The notes under the pieces are model-generated. The model ran no database searches. It saw only the letters and a list, made by a program, of their open reading frames with translations, and was not told the origin of the DNA. From CAYYNP01 sp964472545 (lineage in GTDB: Bacteria > Planctomycetota > Planctomycetia > Pirellulales > Thermoguttaceae), in the NCBI GenBank assembly GCA_964472545.1, contig CAYYNP010000034.1, forward strand, positions 1-51,439: a DNA stretch of 51,439 nt, written 5' to 3'. Shown piece by piece: positions 26,658 to 35,244 of the stretch; within the stretch, counting starts at the first letter, position 1; each line of letters begins with the position of its first letter. The translations under genes and the position numbers were made by a program.

Positions 26658-27581
26658 ATGAGCAGCAGTACCACGAATCACACGTCGCGTTTGACCCGCC
26701 GGGGCCTGCTAAAGGGCGCTGCCGGGACCATGGCCGCTGCCGCGGCCGGTCTCTCCACGACGTCGCAGGCGGCCGACAGCGAGCGGGTCGTCGTCAACGG
26801 ACGAATCAACCAGTCGGTCTGCGATTGGTGCTTTGTGAACGACTGCTCGGTCAAGCCGATGACGCTCGAAGAGCTCGCCCGCAACTCCGCGGCGATGGGT
26901 ATCAAGTCGGTCGAGTTGGTGCAGCCGAAAGACTGGAACATCCTCAAGAAACACGGCCTGGTTTGTGCCTTGGCCGGCAGCCACGGCTTCGTCAAGGGCT
27001 TCAACGACAAGGCCAACCACGCGATGTGCATCGAGAAGATCAAGCAGGCAGTCGACGACTGTGCGGCGGCCGGCTTCCCCACGGTGATCACCTTCTCCGG
27101 CTTCCGCAACGGGATTCCCGACGACGTGGGGCTGGAAAACAGCGTCGAGGGCCTGAAGAAGGTGATCGGCTACGCCGAGAAGAAGAAGATCAACCTCTGC
27201 ATGGAGGTGCTCAACAGCCGGGTGGAAACCGAGATGAAAGGCCATCCCGGCTACATGGGCGACTCGGTCGAATGGGTGGGCGAGGTCTGCAAGCGGATCG
27301 CCTCGCCGCGGATGACGATGCTCTTCGACATCTACCACGTACAGATCATGCAGGGCGACATCATCACCCGGATCAAGAAGTGGCACGAGTACATCGGCCA
27401 CTACCACACCGCCGGCGTGCCCGGCCGTAACGAACTCGACGACAATCAGGAAGTCAACTACCCGCCGATCATGCGGACGATCGTCGAGACCGGCTACAAG
27501 GGCTACGTGGCCCAGGAGTTTATCCCCACGCGGAATCCGTTGAAGGTGCTGCGTGAGGCGGTGGCGCTTTGCGACGTGTGA
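26658..27581 (+). CDS. Hydroxypyruvate isomerase-like sugar isomerase, Tat-exported
   Basis: This 307-residue TIM-barrel protein of the AP-endonuclease-2/sugar isomerase family is closest to hydroxypyruvate isomerases. The N-terminus is a Tat signal (SRLTRRGLLKGAAGTMAAAA). Barrel motifs include MGIKSVELVQPKDWNILKKH, CMEVLNSRVETEMKGHPGYM with the metal-ligand Glu, MLFDIYHVQIMQGDI with Asp and His, and GHYHTAGVPGRNELDDNQE with His. The C-terminus GYKGYVAQEFIPTRNP supplies the last Glu of the metal site. It would act on a small keto-sugar outside the cytoplasm. Exported isomerases of this kind are common in planctomycetes; the substrate is uncertain. Confidence 0.85.
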   Translation: MSSSTTNHTSRLTRRGLLKGAAGTMAAAAAGLSTTSQAADSERVVVNGRINQSVCDWCFVNDCSVKPMTLEELARNSAAMGIKSVELVQPKDWNILKKHGLVCALAGSHGFVKGFNDKANHAMCIEKIKQAVDDCAAAGFPTVITFSGFRNGIPDDVGLENSVEGLKKVIGYAEKKKINLCMEVLNSRVETEMKGHPGYMGDSVEWVGEVCKRIASPRMTMLFDIYHVQIMQGDIITRIKKWHEYIGHYHTAGVPGRNELDDNQEVNYPPIMRTIVETGYKGYVAQEFIPTRNPLKVLREAVALCDV

Positions 27582-27586
27582 TAAAG

Positions 27587-27794
27587 TAGCCATCTCGCTC
27601 CGCGAGATGTGCCCCCGTTGTGGCGTCGGGTGGCTGGGGTCGAAGCACGAGGAACGAGTGCGCAGCCCCCAGTGCAGCGAAGTGATCGTTCAACCTGGGG
27701 GCTCGGCGCTCGTCCCTCGCACCTCAACCCCAGCCACGCCGATAGCTCCAGCCACCCACCGGCCGCGCTTCGTCTTGCGGAGCAAGACGGCTAC
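27587..27794. repeat. Bipolar hairpin element, family A, copy 4, interrupted by a family B element
   Basis: The left end is GTAGC plus hairpin CATCTCGCTCCGCGAGATG; the right end is hairpin CGTCTTGCGGAGCAAGACG plus GCTAC. The two halves are separated by about 155 bases that hold family B copy 2. Here the right stem carries the T-A variant that copies 1 and 2 carry in the left stem. Confidence 0.85.
27623..27740. repeat. Inverted-repeat element, family B, copy 2 (nested)
   Basis: The left arm starts GGCGTCGGGTGGCTGGGGTC and the right arm ends CCCCAGCCACGCC. The arms match copy 1 at 17243 over about 45 bp each; the centre is shorter. A further CCAGCCACCC follows at about 27748-27757, perhaps a partial duplication of the right end. 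It sits wholly inside family A copy 4. Confidence 0.8.
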
Positions 27795-27814
27795 TATACG
27801 CGCTACCGCGGAGT

Positions 27815-28564
27815 TTACTCCTCCCCCATCAACTCCTTGACCGTCGGCTCGATCGCCTCGGCCCACATCGCGTAGCCCTTTGGGTTCGGGTGCAACAGGT
27901 CGGGCATGATCTCTCGGGGCAGCTTGCCGTCGTCGTCGAGAAAGACACCGCTGATGTCGCGATAGAAGATGTGTTCGTCGTCGGCGTATTCGGCAATGAT
28001 CTTGTTGGTGGCGTCGTTGAGCCTCCGCAGGGCGTCGTTGGCGTCGGCGCCGCGGGGGAAGATCGCCAAGAGCAGGATCTTCGTTTCCGGAAGCTTGGCC
28101 CGGAGCTTGTCGACGATCGCACGGATGCCGGCGGCCGTGTGCTCGGCCTTGTCTTGGCGATGCCCCGCGTTGTTGGTGCCGATCATCACGATCGCCAATT
28201 TCGGCGCGATGCCGTCGATCTCGCCGTGATCGAAACGCCAGAGGACCTGTTCGGTCCGATCGCCGCTGAAGCCAATGTTCAGCGGGTTGCGTTTGGCGTA
28301 ATACTGATCCCAGACCTCGCGCCCGCCGTTCTCCCAGCTATGGGTGATCGAGTCGCCGACCCACAGCAGGTCGACGCGCTGGGCCGCCTCGAGTTCCTTG
28401 AGCTTCTGCTCGTGCCGCGGCATCCACCAACTCTGTGCCCAGGCGGCCGTTTGCACCTCCGGCTTCAGGGCGGGGATGTCCTTGGCCGCGTCGGCCGCCG
28501 GGGCCAACGACGGGGAGAGCAACAGCAGGATCGAAAAACAGAGGATGAGACGTTGGGCTTTCAC
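27815..28564 (-). CDS. SGNH/GDSL-type esterase, exported
   Basis: This 249-residue protein has a signal peptide (MKAQRLILCFSILLLLSPSL, ending PAAD) and the SGNH hydrolase blocks of the PAF-acetylhydrolase-subunit-like group. Block I is VDLLWVGDSITHSWENGG (Ser at about residue 71), block II includes NIGFSGDRTEQVLWR (Gly), block III is VMIGTNNAGH (Asn), and block V is MPDLLHPNPKGYAMWAE (Asp and His). It would hydrolyse an ester, commonly acetyl, on a carbohydrate or lipid outside the cytoplasm. It is transcribed alone from a good promoter at 28647-28676. Confidence 0.9.
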   Translation of the reverse strand: MKAQRLILCFSILLLLSPSLAPAADAAKDIPALKPEVQTAAWAQSWWMPRHEQKLKELEAAQRVDLLWVGDSITHSWENGGREVWDQYYAKRNPLNIGFSGDRTEQVLWRFDHGEIDGIAPKLAIVMIGTNNAGHRQDKAEHTAAGIRAIVDKLRAKLPETKILLLAIFPRGADANDALRRLNDATNKIIAEYADDEHIFYRDISGVFLDDDGKLPREIMPDLLHPNPKGYAMWAEAIEPTVKELMGEE

Positions 28565-28646
28565 GTTGGGTCCTTTCCTGGGGGTCGTTCTGCGGACATC
28601 CGAGCCGTTTTGGCTCGCGTGGCCAAGGGTCTGGAGCGTAGCGGCC

Positions 28647-28676
28647 AGTATCGTCAGCGGCGTGCGGCCGTGTCAA
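28647..28676 (-). promoter_or_regulatory. Promoter for the SGNH esterase gene
   Basis: On the minus strand TTGACA (28671-28676) and GATACT (28647-28652) are 18 bases apart; the ATG is at 28564. Confidence 0.6.
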
Positions 28677-28907
28677 GCAAATCGAGCGAACGGCCGAATG
28701 TTGGAGGCCGCGCCCAACGAGTCGGCAGTCGGCATCGAACGTGACCGGCGTGGATGTGCTGTAGTCGTTCTAACTCGATATGTGGTCACTCTGATGGCGC
28801 TGTAAGTGTCGGCCATAGACCACCCGCCCAGACGCATATTTCCCTAAATACATTGAAAACAACATGTTACAGAGTTTCCATGGATTCCTCGGCACACAGA
28901 ATGCACC

Positions 28908-28936
28908 TTGCCCAACCGGTGAGAAATATGGATACT
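28908..28936 (+). promoter_or_regulatory. Possible promoter for the TPR protein gene
   Basis: TTGCCC (28908-28913) and GATACT (28931-28936) are separated by 17 bases, about 48 bases before the ATG at 28984. The remaining part of the 28565-28983 gap shows no gene. Confidence 0.45.
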
Positions 28937-28983
28937 GCCGCTGTGGCAGAGACCAGCTTGCGTTAGACACACGGGGGTGACCC

Positions 28984-29961
28984 ATGAGAAGTCTACTGAC
29001 AATGCTGGGGGCACCGATGCTGGGGCTGTGGGCGATGATGGGCATGGTCAACAGTGCGTCGGCCGATGCGAGACCCGCACAAGGCGAAGAACGGCGTAGC
29101 ATGGGCAATCTGGGGCCCAAGCAGCCGCTGTTCGAAGCGCGGCGGCCCGACGTCGGCCGCGTGCCCGTGCGGCCAAGCGTGTATCGTCACCAGTATGCGG
29201 ACCACGGATACTATTGCCCACACTACGGCGGCGCGTACCACGATCCGTACTATTACCACGACCCGTACGGCTACGGGAACGGATACGACCCGACGCGCTT
29301 CTGTCGGCCACCCTATCCGCGCTACTACGTCCCGCCGTTGATCATTCCGGCAGAGACGCTCTACGGCCCGGAGCCGATCAAGCGTCTGATGGGCTGGGAC
29401 CGGCCCGTGCAGCCGCGGCGTAACGTGATTATCGTGCCACCGCCGGACGACGCCCCCGAGGCAGCGAAGCCGGACCTGCGCGGGACCAACGCGCGGTCGA
29501 TCGAGTTGGCGCGGAAGTTCATCGCCATCGGCGACAACCACTTTGCCAACCAGCGGTTCATTGAGGCCAACTCCCGCTATCGCACGGCCGCCCGGGCAGC
29601 CCCGCAATTGGCCGACGTCTACTTCCGTCAAGGATTCGCCCTGGCCGCGACCGGCCGATACGACCTGGCTGCCAAAGCGCTGAAGCGAGGACTGCAACAC
29701 GATCCCGGATGGGCTCGTTCCGGCTTCCGGCTCGCCGCGCTCTACGGCGAGAACCGGGCGGCCAAGACGGCCCACGTGGAGGCCATGGCCGCCGCCGCCG
29801 AAAAGGAGCCCGGCAACGGCGACCTGTTGTTCCTGGTGGGCGTCTACCTCCACTTCGACGGCCACGCCGATCGCAGCGGCCCGTTCTTCCAAGCCGCCGC
29901 GAAACTCGCCGCCGGCGACGACGCACACTTGAGGGGATTCCTCGAGAAAGCTGCCCCCTAG
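28984..29961 (+). CDS. Exported TPR-repeat protein with Tyr/His-rich region
   Basis: This 325-residue protein has a signal peptide (LTMLGAPMLGLWAMMGMVNS, ending SASA). Residues about 65-130 are unusually rich in Tyr, His and Pro (HQYADHGYYCPHYGGAYHDP). The C-terminal half is a set of tetratricopeptide-like helices (FIAIGDNHFANQRFIEANSR, VYFRQGFALAATGRYDLAAK, LFLVGVYLHFDGHADRSGPF). The Tyr/His stretch resembles structural or coat-type proteins, but no function is known. Its stop overlaps that of the convergent TadG gene through a shared CTAG (29958-29961), so no terminator can lie between them. Confidence 0.75.
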   Translation: MRSLLTMLGAPMLGLWAMMGMVNSASADARPAQGEERRSMGNLGPKQPLFEARRPDVGRVPVRPSVYRHQYADHGYYCPHYGGAYHDPYYYHDPYGYGNGYDPTRFCRPPYPRYYVPPLIIPAETLYGPEPIKRLMGWDRPVQPRRNVIIVPPPDDAPEAAKPDLRGTNARSIELARKFIAIGDNHFANQRFIEANSRYRTAARAAPQLADVYFRQGFALAATGRYDLAAKALKRGLQHDPGWARSGFRLAALYGENRAAKTAHVEAMAAAAEKEPGNGDLLFLVGVYLHFDGHADRSGPFFQAAAKLAAGDDAHLRGFLEKAAP

Positions 29962-31766
29962 TTCTCGTCTTCCGGATCGCCATACACCAGCTTTGCCGGC
30001 GGGACCTTCGAGGCGATGTTCCCGAAAGCCTCCAACAATTGGTCTTGCATGGCGGCGATCGTCGAGCCGCCGGGCACGTCGATCCACGTGCCGCCGCCCA
30101 CAAAGGCGATGGCCTCCATCAGGTCGTCGTCGGCGTCGGCGCCCACGGTCATGGTGTGGATCGTGTGGCCGGCTTGGACCGCCTGTACGGCCTGGTAGAA
30201 GGCGTACTGCTTCGACCGGTCGCTGGTGGTGTAGTCGGCGTGGCCGTCGTAGTCGTAGTCGGTGTAATCGTCCCAGTCCCAGCCGTAGGGCAGATACCAT
30301 CCGCTGGGCCGGCGATTGGCGTTGCCGTCGGTCATCAACAGAATGGTGGGACGGGCGCCGTATCGGGCGTTCGACTGGAGCAGCTCTCGGGCGTCTTCGA
30401 TGCCGTAGCCCATGCCGGTCCAGACGTCGTAGTGGCCGGCCTGCTTGCAGCTTTGGATCGTATCGATTGCTGCGTAGTCGTCGGTGATCGGGTCGGCGCT
30501 GATGTCGATGCTCATGCCGTCGATGCTGACCGATGTCTCGACGCGCGACGTGCTGTCGTATGTAACCAACCCCACTTGATCGCCAAAATCCAAGTCGGTG
30601 AGAAAATCGAGGAACAGACTACATCCCTCCTTGATGCCGTGGAACGGATAGTGGGGCGTTCGCCAAAGGTCTTCCGACTGCGTGTTCCTGGGCTTGTCTT
30701 TTTGCAGGTAGTCCATCAACGTGCGATAGCCGTAGCGGCGGCGGTGCGAGTGGCTCGACGGCAGGTCGCGTACGTGGCGGATGTAGGCTCGCCAGCGGGC
30801 GTTGCTGGTCGACGCGCTGGGACTGTTCTTCGGCGTGCCGTTGCTGTACGCCCCGGCTTGTGGGAACGGATAGAGCGGCTTTCCGCTGGCGTCGACGTCG
30901 TCGAGTTTCAACAATTCGAGGATCTGCTCCGAGTCGGTCAGGTTGCTGAAGTAGAGGTATTGGTCGGGATTCCTCGAGACCTTCACGCGCGTGCGCCCCC
31001 TGTATTTGTCGAGCCGGCCGAACCCGTCGGCGGGAAACTTCGACGCGCCGGTATCCGGCCAGCGCGGATCGGCCGCCACCAGAGCGTCCCACATCGCGTT
31101 CTGCGCGCTGGTGACGACCGACTGCGGCAGTGTGTTGCAGTGTCCGTAGGGGAAGAACTCGGTGTCGTCGTTCATCGAGGCGGAGAAATCGAGCACGACC
31201 ACGATGTCGCGCGACTCCAGGAATGCGCTGGCCGAAACGGTGATCGACGTGCTCGGCCTACCCACCACCCAACCGAACAGCAGCGGCAGCCGGCCGTCAG
31301 CGGCGGAAGTGTCCGCCTGATCGCGGCGGGCAACCACCTTCACCACGTTGTAGGGCTCTTGATCCCAAACGACTGGCCACTCGCCGGTCAGTTCGTCGCA
31401 GACTCGCTTGCCGAAGACGACGTCGGTATCCGGGTCGATGTAAACGCCGTTTGCGGCGGCCACTTCGACGGCCTTGGCGCGGGCGTTGGCCACGGCGATC
31501 GAATTGGCGTCGATAGTCGGGTCGCCCCACTCGCCTTCCTCGCCGGCCTGTTCGACGGCCCCTACAATCTCCTGCGACGCGGCCAGCGCGGCGGCGTCGA
31601 CGGCGTTTTGCATGTGCACGCGGGTCGAGGCGATCCGCCCGCTGTCGACCGAGAAGGCCAAGAACGCCAGCATCACCGGCAGGCAGAACAGCGCCAACAC
31701 GGCGACGACTCCCTTTCGGCGGCTAGAACGGCCCCTCCGCACTCGAACGTTCCTTAGGCGAGTCAT
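29958..31766 (-). CDS. TadG-like protein with Tad N-terminus and von Willebrand factor A domain
   Basis: This 602-residue protein has a pseudopilin-type N-terminus for the Flp/Tad system (RRKGVVAVLALFCLPVMLAF then LAFSVDSGRI) with the Tad region VHMQNAVDAAALAASQEIVG. A VWA domain begins at about residue 190 with the MIDAS motif VVLDFSASMNDD (DxSxS) and includes TILLMTDGNANRRPSGWYLP. Such proteins are surface or periplasmic partners of the tight-adherence pilus. The start is ATG 31766 with GGGAGGT 5 bases upstream. It is the third gene of a minus-strand set with two TadE-like genes; no Tad ATPase, secretin or prepilin gene is in the window. Confidence 0.85.
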   Translation of the reverse strand: MTRLRNVRVRRGRSSRRKGVVAVLALFCLPVMLAFLAFSVDSGRIASTRVHMQNAVDAAALAASQEIVGAVEQAGEEGEWGDPTIDANSIAVANARAKAVEVAAANGVYIDPDTDVVFGKRVCDELTGEWPVVWDQEPYNVVKVVARRDQADTSAADGRLPLLFGWVVGRPSTSITVSASAFLESRDIVVVLDFSASMNDDTEFFPYGHCNTLPQSVVTSAQNAMWDALVAADPRWPDTGASKFPADGFGRLDKYRGRTRVKVSRNPDQYLYFSNLTDSEQILELLKLDDVDASGKPLYPFPQAGAYSNGTPKNSPSASTSNARWRAYIRHVRDLPSSHSHRRRYGYRTLMDYLQKDKPRNTQSEDLWRTPHYPFHGIKEGCSLFLDFLTDLDFGDQVGLVTYDSTSRVETSVSIDGMSIDISADPITDDYAAIDTIQSCKQAGHYDVWTGMGYGIEDARELLQSNARYGARPTILLMTDGNANRRPSGWYLPYGWDWDDYTDYDYDGHADYTTSDRSKQYAFYQAVQAVQAGHTIHTMTVGADADDDLMEAIAFVGGGTWIDVPGGSTIAAMQDQLLEAFGNIASKVPPAKLVYGDPEDEN

Positions 31767-31838
31767 AACGTACCTCCCAGGAAAACACGTCTTCGGAATC
31801 AGGGCTTGCTGCGCCTTCGGGCGGTAGAGCGTGTAGGG

Positions 31839-32408
31839 TCATTGCACGATCGCTGCTTGGGCGTTTCTGAAGACGACCTGGCTGGCCATCAGGAAGCCGC
31901 CGTCGCCGCCGGGGCAAATCGGATTGATCGACGAATAGGGCAACTCGACCCGAAGCCGGAACAACTCCAGGTCGTAGGCCGGGTCGTCCAGATCGATCGG
32001 CAAATCGGGGTCTTCGGCGCTGGTGATCAACACGTTGGCGTCGTCGCCGGGCAGACCCACCGAGTTGAGGAAGTTACGCACGTCGGCCGTGATCTTGTCG
32101 TTGATCGAGAAGCCGTTGAGTTCCATCTCGTCTCGATCCATGGCGGCCAGCCGGGCGCCGTCGCGGGCGGCGGTGGCCAGATTGGTCTGCACGTCGTACA
32201 GCCGCGCGGCCTCCATCATGCCCAGCATCAGGGCGAGGCAGACTGGAGCAATCACGGCGAATTCTACCGTCAGCGCCCCCCGGCGCGATGCCGTGCGTCG
32301 CCTTCGCAGCCGTGGCCTTTGCGGTCGGTTCATCATTTCGCTCATGCTGTCGGGGTAAGTGCGACCGCGGCCGAGCTGCGCGTCGCGCGGAATCCAGGGG
32401 TCATTCAT
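31839..32408 (-). CDS. TadE-like pseudopilin protein
   Basis: This 189-residue protein has the TadE signature: a basic stretch (RPRLRRRRTASRRGALTVEF) followed by the membrane segment AVIAPVCLALMLGMMEAARL and then DVQTNLATAARDGARLAAM. The glutamate in TVEF is the typical pseudopilin Glu. The ATG at 32408 overlaps the end of the upstream TadE-like gene by 8 bases (ATGAATGA), so translation is probably coupled; an internal Met (MSEMMNRP) could also serve. It lies 72 bases upstream of the TadG gene. Confidence 0.85.
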   Translation of the reverse strand: MNDPWIPRDAQLGRGRTYPDSMSEMMNRPQRPRLRRRRTASRRGALTVEFAVIAPVCLALMLGMMEAARLYDVQTNLATAARDGARLAAMDRDEMELNGFSINDKITADVRNFLNSVGLPGDDANVLITSAEDPDLPIDLDDPAYDLELFRLRVELPYSSINPICPGGDGGFLMASQVVFRNAQAAIVQ

Positions 32409-32883
32409 GTCGCGTGGTGGCGTGGCCGGCCAGCGTGGCCGCGTTAAGCGGCGGCACGTCGAACAGGGCCACGTAGCCGTAGTTGAGCGTCGCCCGTACG
32501 AGAAACATCTGTCGCGGCGACGCCTCGGAGACCTCGACGTCGTCGAGTTCTTGCCAGTCTTCGTAGTCCTCGGGCAACTCGCCGACGTCGTCGAACACGC
32601 TGGCGTCTTTGACCATCACGTCGACGCTCTGTGGATCAAACGCTGCCGAGAGAAGCTGCCGCAGCCGGGCTTCGACCTGCTCGCTGGTCACGCCTTCGGT
32701 CGAGCCGTAGCGGGCGGCCGTGCGGCAGGCCGACTTGAGCATCCGGTCGACCATCAAGAAATGGCCGATCGCCAGCAGCATGATGACGAACAGAAAGAAG
32801 ATCGGCAGGACGAAGGCGGCTTCGACGAGGGCAGCGCCTCTACGGTCGCTGCGGCGGGCTCGGCGGGCTTGCATGACCTTCAT
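32401..32883 (-). CDS. TadE-like pseudopilin protein
   Basis: This 160-residue TadE-family protein shows RRSDRRGAALVEAAFVLPIF with the conserved Glu, a membrane helix FFLFVIMLLAIGHFLM, then VDRMLKSACRTAARYGSTEG. An acidic region follows (DDVGELPEDYEDWQELDDVE). ATG 32883 is chosen because the TadE signature follows at once; the open frame extends about 98 codons further upstream but that part looks non-coding. It is the first gene of the tadE-tadE-tadG set. A 15-bp palindrome lies 45 bases upstream. Confidence 0.85.
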   Translation of the reverse strand: MKVMQARRARRSDRRGAALVEAAFVLPIFFLFVIMLLAIGHFLMVDRMLKSACRTAARYGSTEGVTSEQVEARLRQLLSAAFDPQSVDVMVKDASVFDDVGELPEDYEDWQELDDVEVSEASPRQMFLVRATLNYGYVALFDVPPLNAATLAGHATTRHE

Positions 32884-32928
32884 TCTCGTCTGCCGCCCGG
32901 CCAGGGCGCGACGAGCGGAACGGCTGCG

Positions 32929-32943
32929 GATTACGCCGTAATC
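32929..32943. promoter_or_regulatory. Perfect palindrome upstream of the tad set
   Basis: GATTACGCCGTAATC is two perfect 7-base arms around one base, 45 bases before the first tadE-like start codon. It is operator-like, but no regulator is known. The wider 32884-33293 gap has no supportable gene. Confidence 0.4.
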
Positions 32944-33199
32944 GACCTTCGTAAGAGGAGGAGCATCCGCAAGCGAACCAATGGAACGTGACCTAGCCGA
33001 ACGTGGTATGCCCGAACGGGCGAATTCTGCAAGTGCCGGGTTTCGCGGCCCGAGAACACCGTGACACTGCAGAGAAGCCGTTCGTGTCGCCGGGTAGTCG
33101 AGCCTCCATATAAAACGTAGCTTACGATTGGCCGTGCGGCCGATTTCTTTCGGCCTATTCTGACAAATATCCGCCAATCAAGCCGGCCAAGCGGCCCAG

Positions 33200-33224
33200 C
33201 AACCGAGGTCGCCAAACTTTGGCC
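33200..33224 (+). repeat. Decayed half-element, family D
   Basis: This 25-base stretch (from GCAACCGAG to ACTTTGGC) matches the family D half-element at 42119-42143 at 21 of 25 positions when aligned with its minus strand. The foot reads GCAA instead of GTAG, as expected for an old copy. Confidence 0.55.
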
Positions 33225-33293
33225 GGCGCCCGTGCAAGACGCAAGATTCTGGCGGGTGCCGCTACGGACGCGGCCAACGTGGATCAGATCGGC

Positions 33294-35141
33294 TTACGGC
33301 CCCTTGCCACGCAGATACTCCAGCCGCCGGATCACCGGTTTCTCGCCGACCTTGATTTCGAACGCATCGACGTCGAATTCGCACGACGGCCGGCGGTCGC
33401 GGAGGAAGACGATCGTGTTCATCGTCAACAAGGCTTCGACTGGCGAGTCCGACGCGGCCAACACGCCGTGGAGTGCCGGACGCGGGTCGGCCGTACCGAG
33501 GATGCCCAAGAACTCGGCGGCACGCACGCGGACCAGCAACTCCGGATCGTCCAGTAGCCGCTTCGCCGTGGGCACCAGTGATGCGGCCTGCTCGCCGAAA
33601 CAGCTACACGCGATCAGCGCCCAATAGCGCTCCCACGGACGAGCCGACGCCAAGGCCTTCTTCAGCCCGGCCTCCGCCTCGGCAAACGGCAGCAGCGAGA
33701 AGTCGGCCACGTCGACCAGCCGGGCAATCTCGTCGGCGTGCTGGCGGCCGTAGGCGGCGCCGTCGTCGAGGGCTTCATCGACCATGAAGCTCTCCGGATA
33801 GAAGCTCAAGTCCGGCAGGCCTTTGACGCGCTGCTGCATCCGGCCGCGCAGGTCCTTGAGCATGCCGGCGTACTGCGGATCGTCGGCCAGGTTGTTCACT
33901 TCGTGCGGATCGGCCTGCAAATCGAAGAGCATCTCGACCGGCTTGGGCTCGAAGAAACGCCGTTGCGCGGCGTTGAGCTTCCCCGCGCGGTAGAGCGTGC
34001 GCCACTCTTGGTAGGCCAGCATCCTGTAGCGGTAGTTGTTCTGCAAGGCGTCGGGATAGAACGCCTGATAGTTGCGGATGTACTTCATGCGGCCTTTGCG
34101 CAACGAGCGGCAGAGGTCGTATTTCTCGTCGAAGCGGTCGGCGTAGCCGAAGGCCTCGTCGCGGGCGTCGACCTTCTCGGCGGGGAAGTCGGGGCCCATC
34201 AGCGGCCGTCCGTCCATCGTCTCCGGCACGTCGAGCCCGGCCATATGGAGCACCGTGGGGCCGAAGTCGATGAAGCTGGCAAACCCCCGCGCCCGTGAGC
34301 CCGGCTTGCGATCGACGAGCGACTGCCACTTCTTCGGCACACGAATTACCAGCGGCACGTGCAGACCGGTTTCGTAGACGTAGCCCTTGCTGCCGGGCAA
34401 CACGCCTCCGTGGTCGCCGAAGTAGAAGATAATCGTGTTCTCCAGCAAACCGTCTTCGTCGAGCTGCGCGATAATCTGGCCGACCTGGCCGTCCATCGTG
34501 CGGATGCGGTCGTGGTAGCGGGCCAGCGTATAACGGAACGTGGATGTGTCGGGATAGTATGGCGGTACAGCGACTTCGTCCGAATCGGTCGTGAGTCCGC
34601 CGGCCGCCATCTGGGCGGCCTTGAAGTGCAGCGAGCTCTCGTGCGTGGTGCCGATGCTCTGCATGTGGAAGAAGGGCATCTCGGGTTTGGGGCGTTTACG
34701 CCACGTGGCCTTGTTCGACGACTCGTCCCATACCTGACCTTCGACGACGTTGTAGTCTTTCTTGGAGTTGTTGGTCGTGTAGTAGCCGGCCTTGCGCAAC
34801 AACGCCGGAAACAACTCGGCGCCGGGCGGCAGATTGGCCAACTTCAACTTGCGATGGTATTGAAACCCGACCCGCGGTGCGTAGATCCCGCTCATCAACG
34901 TCGTGCGGGCGACCGAACAGACCGGGCTGCACGAAAAGGCGTGGTCGAACGTCACGCCCCCGGCGGCCAATCGCTCGATGTTCGGCATTTCGGCCAGCGG
35001 GTTGCCGTAGAGCCGGGAGTAGTGGAACGAGTTGTCTTCGGAGAGGACCCACAGGAAGTTGGGCTTTTCGGCAGCGAGGGCGGCAGAGCCGATTGCCCAG
35101 AAGAGCAGCCCGGCGACGATGCGTGGGATGGGAGTGTTCAT
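33294..35141 (-). CDS. Sulfatase (formylglycine type) with C-terminal HEAT-like repeats, exported
   Basis: This 615-residue sulfatase has a signal peptide (MNTPIPRIVAGLLFWAIGSA, ending AALAAE). The metal site appears in NFLWVLSEDNSFHYSRLYG and in FYFGDHGGVLPGSKGYVYE. The modification motif is SCSPVCSVARTTLMSG, in which the maturation core would be CSVAR rather than CxPxR; this variant is known in planctomycete sulfatase-like proteins but could lower maturation. A linker is followed by HEAT-like helices in the last 130 residues (LLDDPELLVRVRAAEFLGIL). It would cleave sulfate esters on polysaccharides. The start chosen is the Met directly before the signal peptide. A TACAAT lies about 50 bases upstream. 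Confidence 0.85.
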   Translation of the reverse strand: MNTPIPRIVAGLLFWAIGSAALAAEKPNFLWVLSEDNSFHYSRLYGNPLAEMPNIERLAAGGVTFDHAFSCSPVCSVARTTLMSGIYAPRVGFQYHRKLKLANLPPGAELFPALLRKAGYYTTNNSKKDYNVVEGQVWDESSNKATWRKRPKPEMPFFHMQSIGTTHESSLHFKAAQMAAGGLTTDSDEVAVPPYYPDTSTFRYTLARYHDRIRTMDGQVGQIIAQLDEDGLLENTIIFYFGDHGGVLPGSKGYVYETGLHVPLVIRVPKKWQSLVDRKPGSRARGFASFIDFGPTVLHMAGLDVPETMDGRPLMGPDFPAEKVDARDEAFGYADRFDEKYDLCRSLRKGRMKYIRNYQAFYPDALQNNYRYRMLAYQEWRTLYRAGKLNAAQRRFFEPKPVEMLFDLQADPHEVNNLADDPQYAGMLKDLRGRMQQRVKGLPDLSFYPESFMVDEALDDGAAYGRQHADEIARLVDVADFSLLPFAEAEAGLKKALASARPWERYWALIACSCFGEQAASLVPTAKRLLDDPELLVRVRAAEFLGILGTADPRPALHGVLAASDSPVEALLTMNTIVFLRDRRPSCEFDVDAFEIKVGEKPVIRRLEYLRGKGP

Positions 35142-35244
35142 GAGGTAGCGTTCTCGTGGTTGAGTTTTCGGTGGCAACGACGGCCGCATTGTAGCCGAAG
35201 GACGCGTCGGGAGGGAAGTGGGCGCCTGAAGCGGCGTCGGCGAC

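Noticed and set aside
29709..31757. A 682-codon plus-strand frame opposite the TadG gene
   Set aside because: The minus strand encodes clear Tad and VWA motifs; the plus frame is a shadow.
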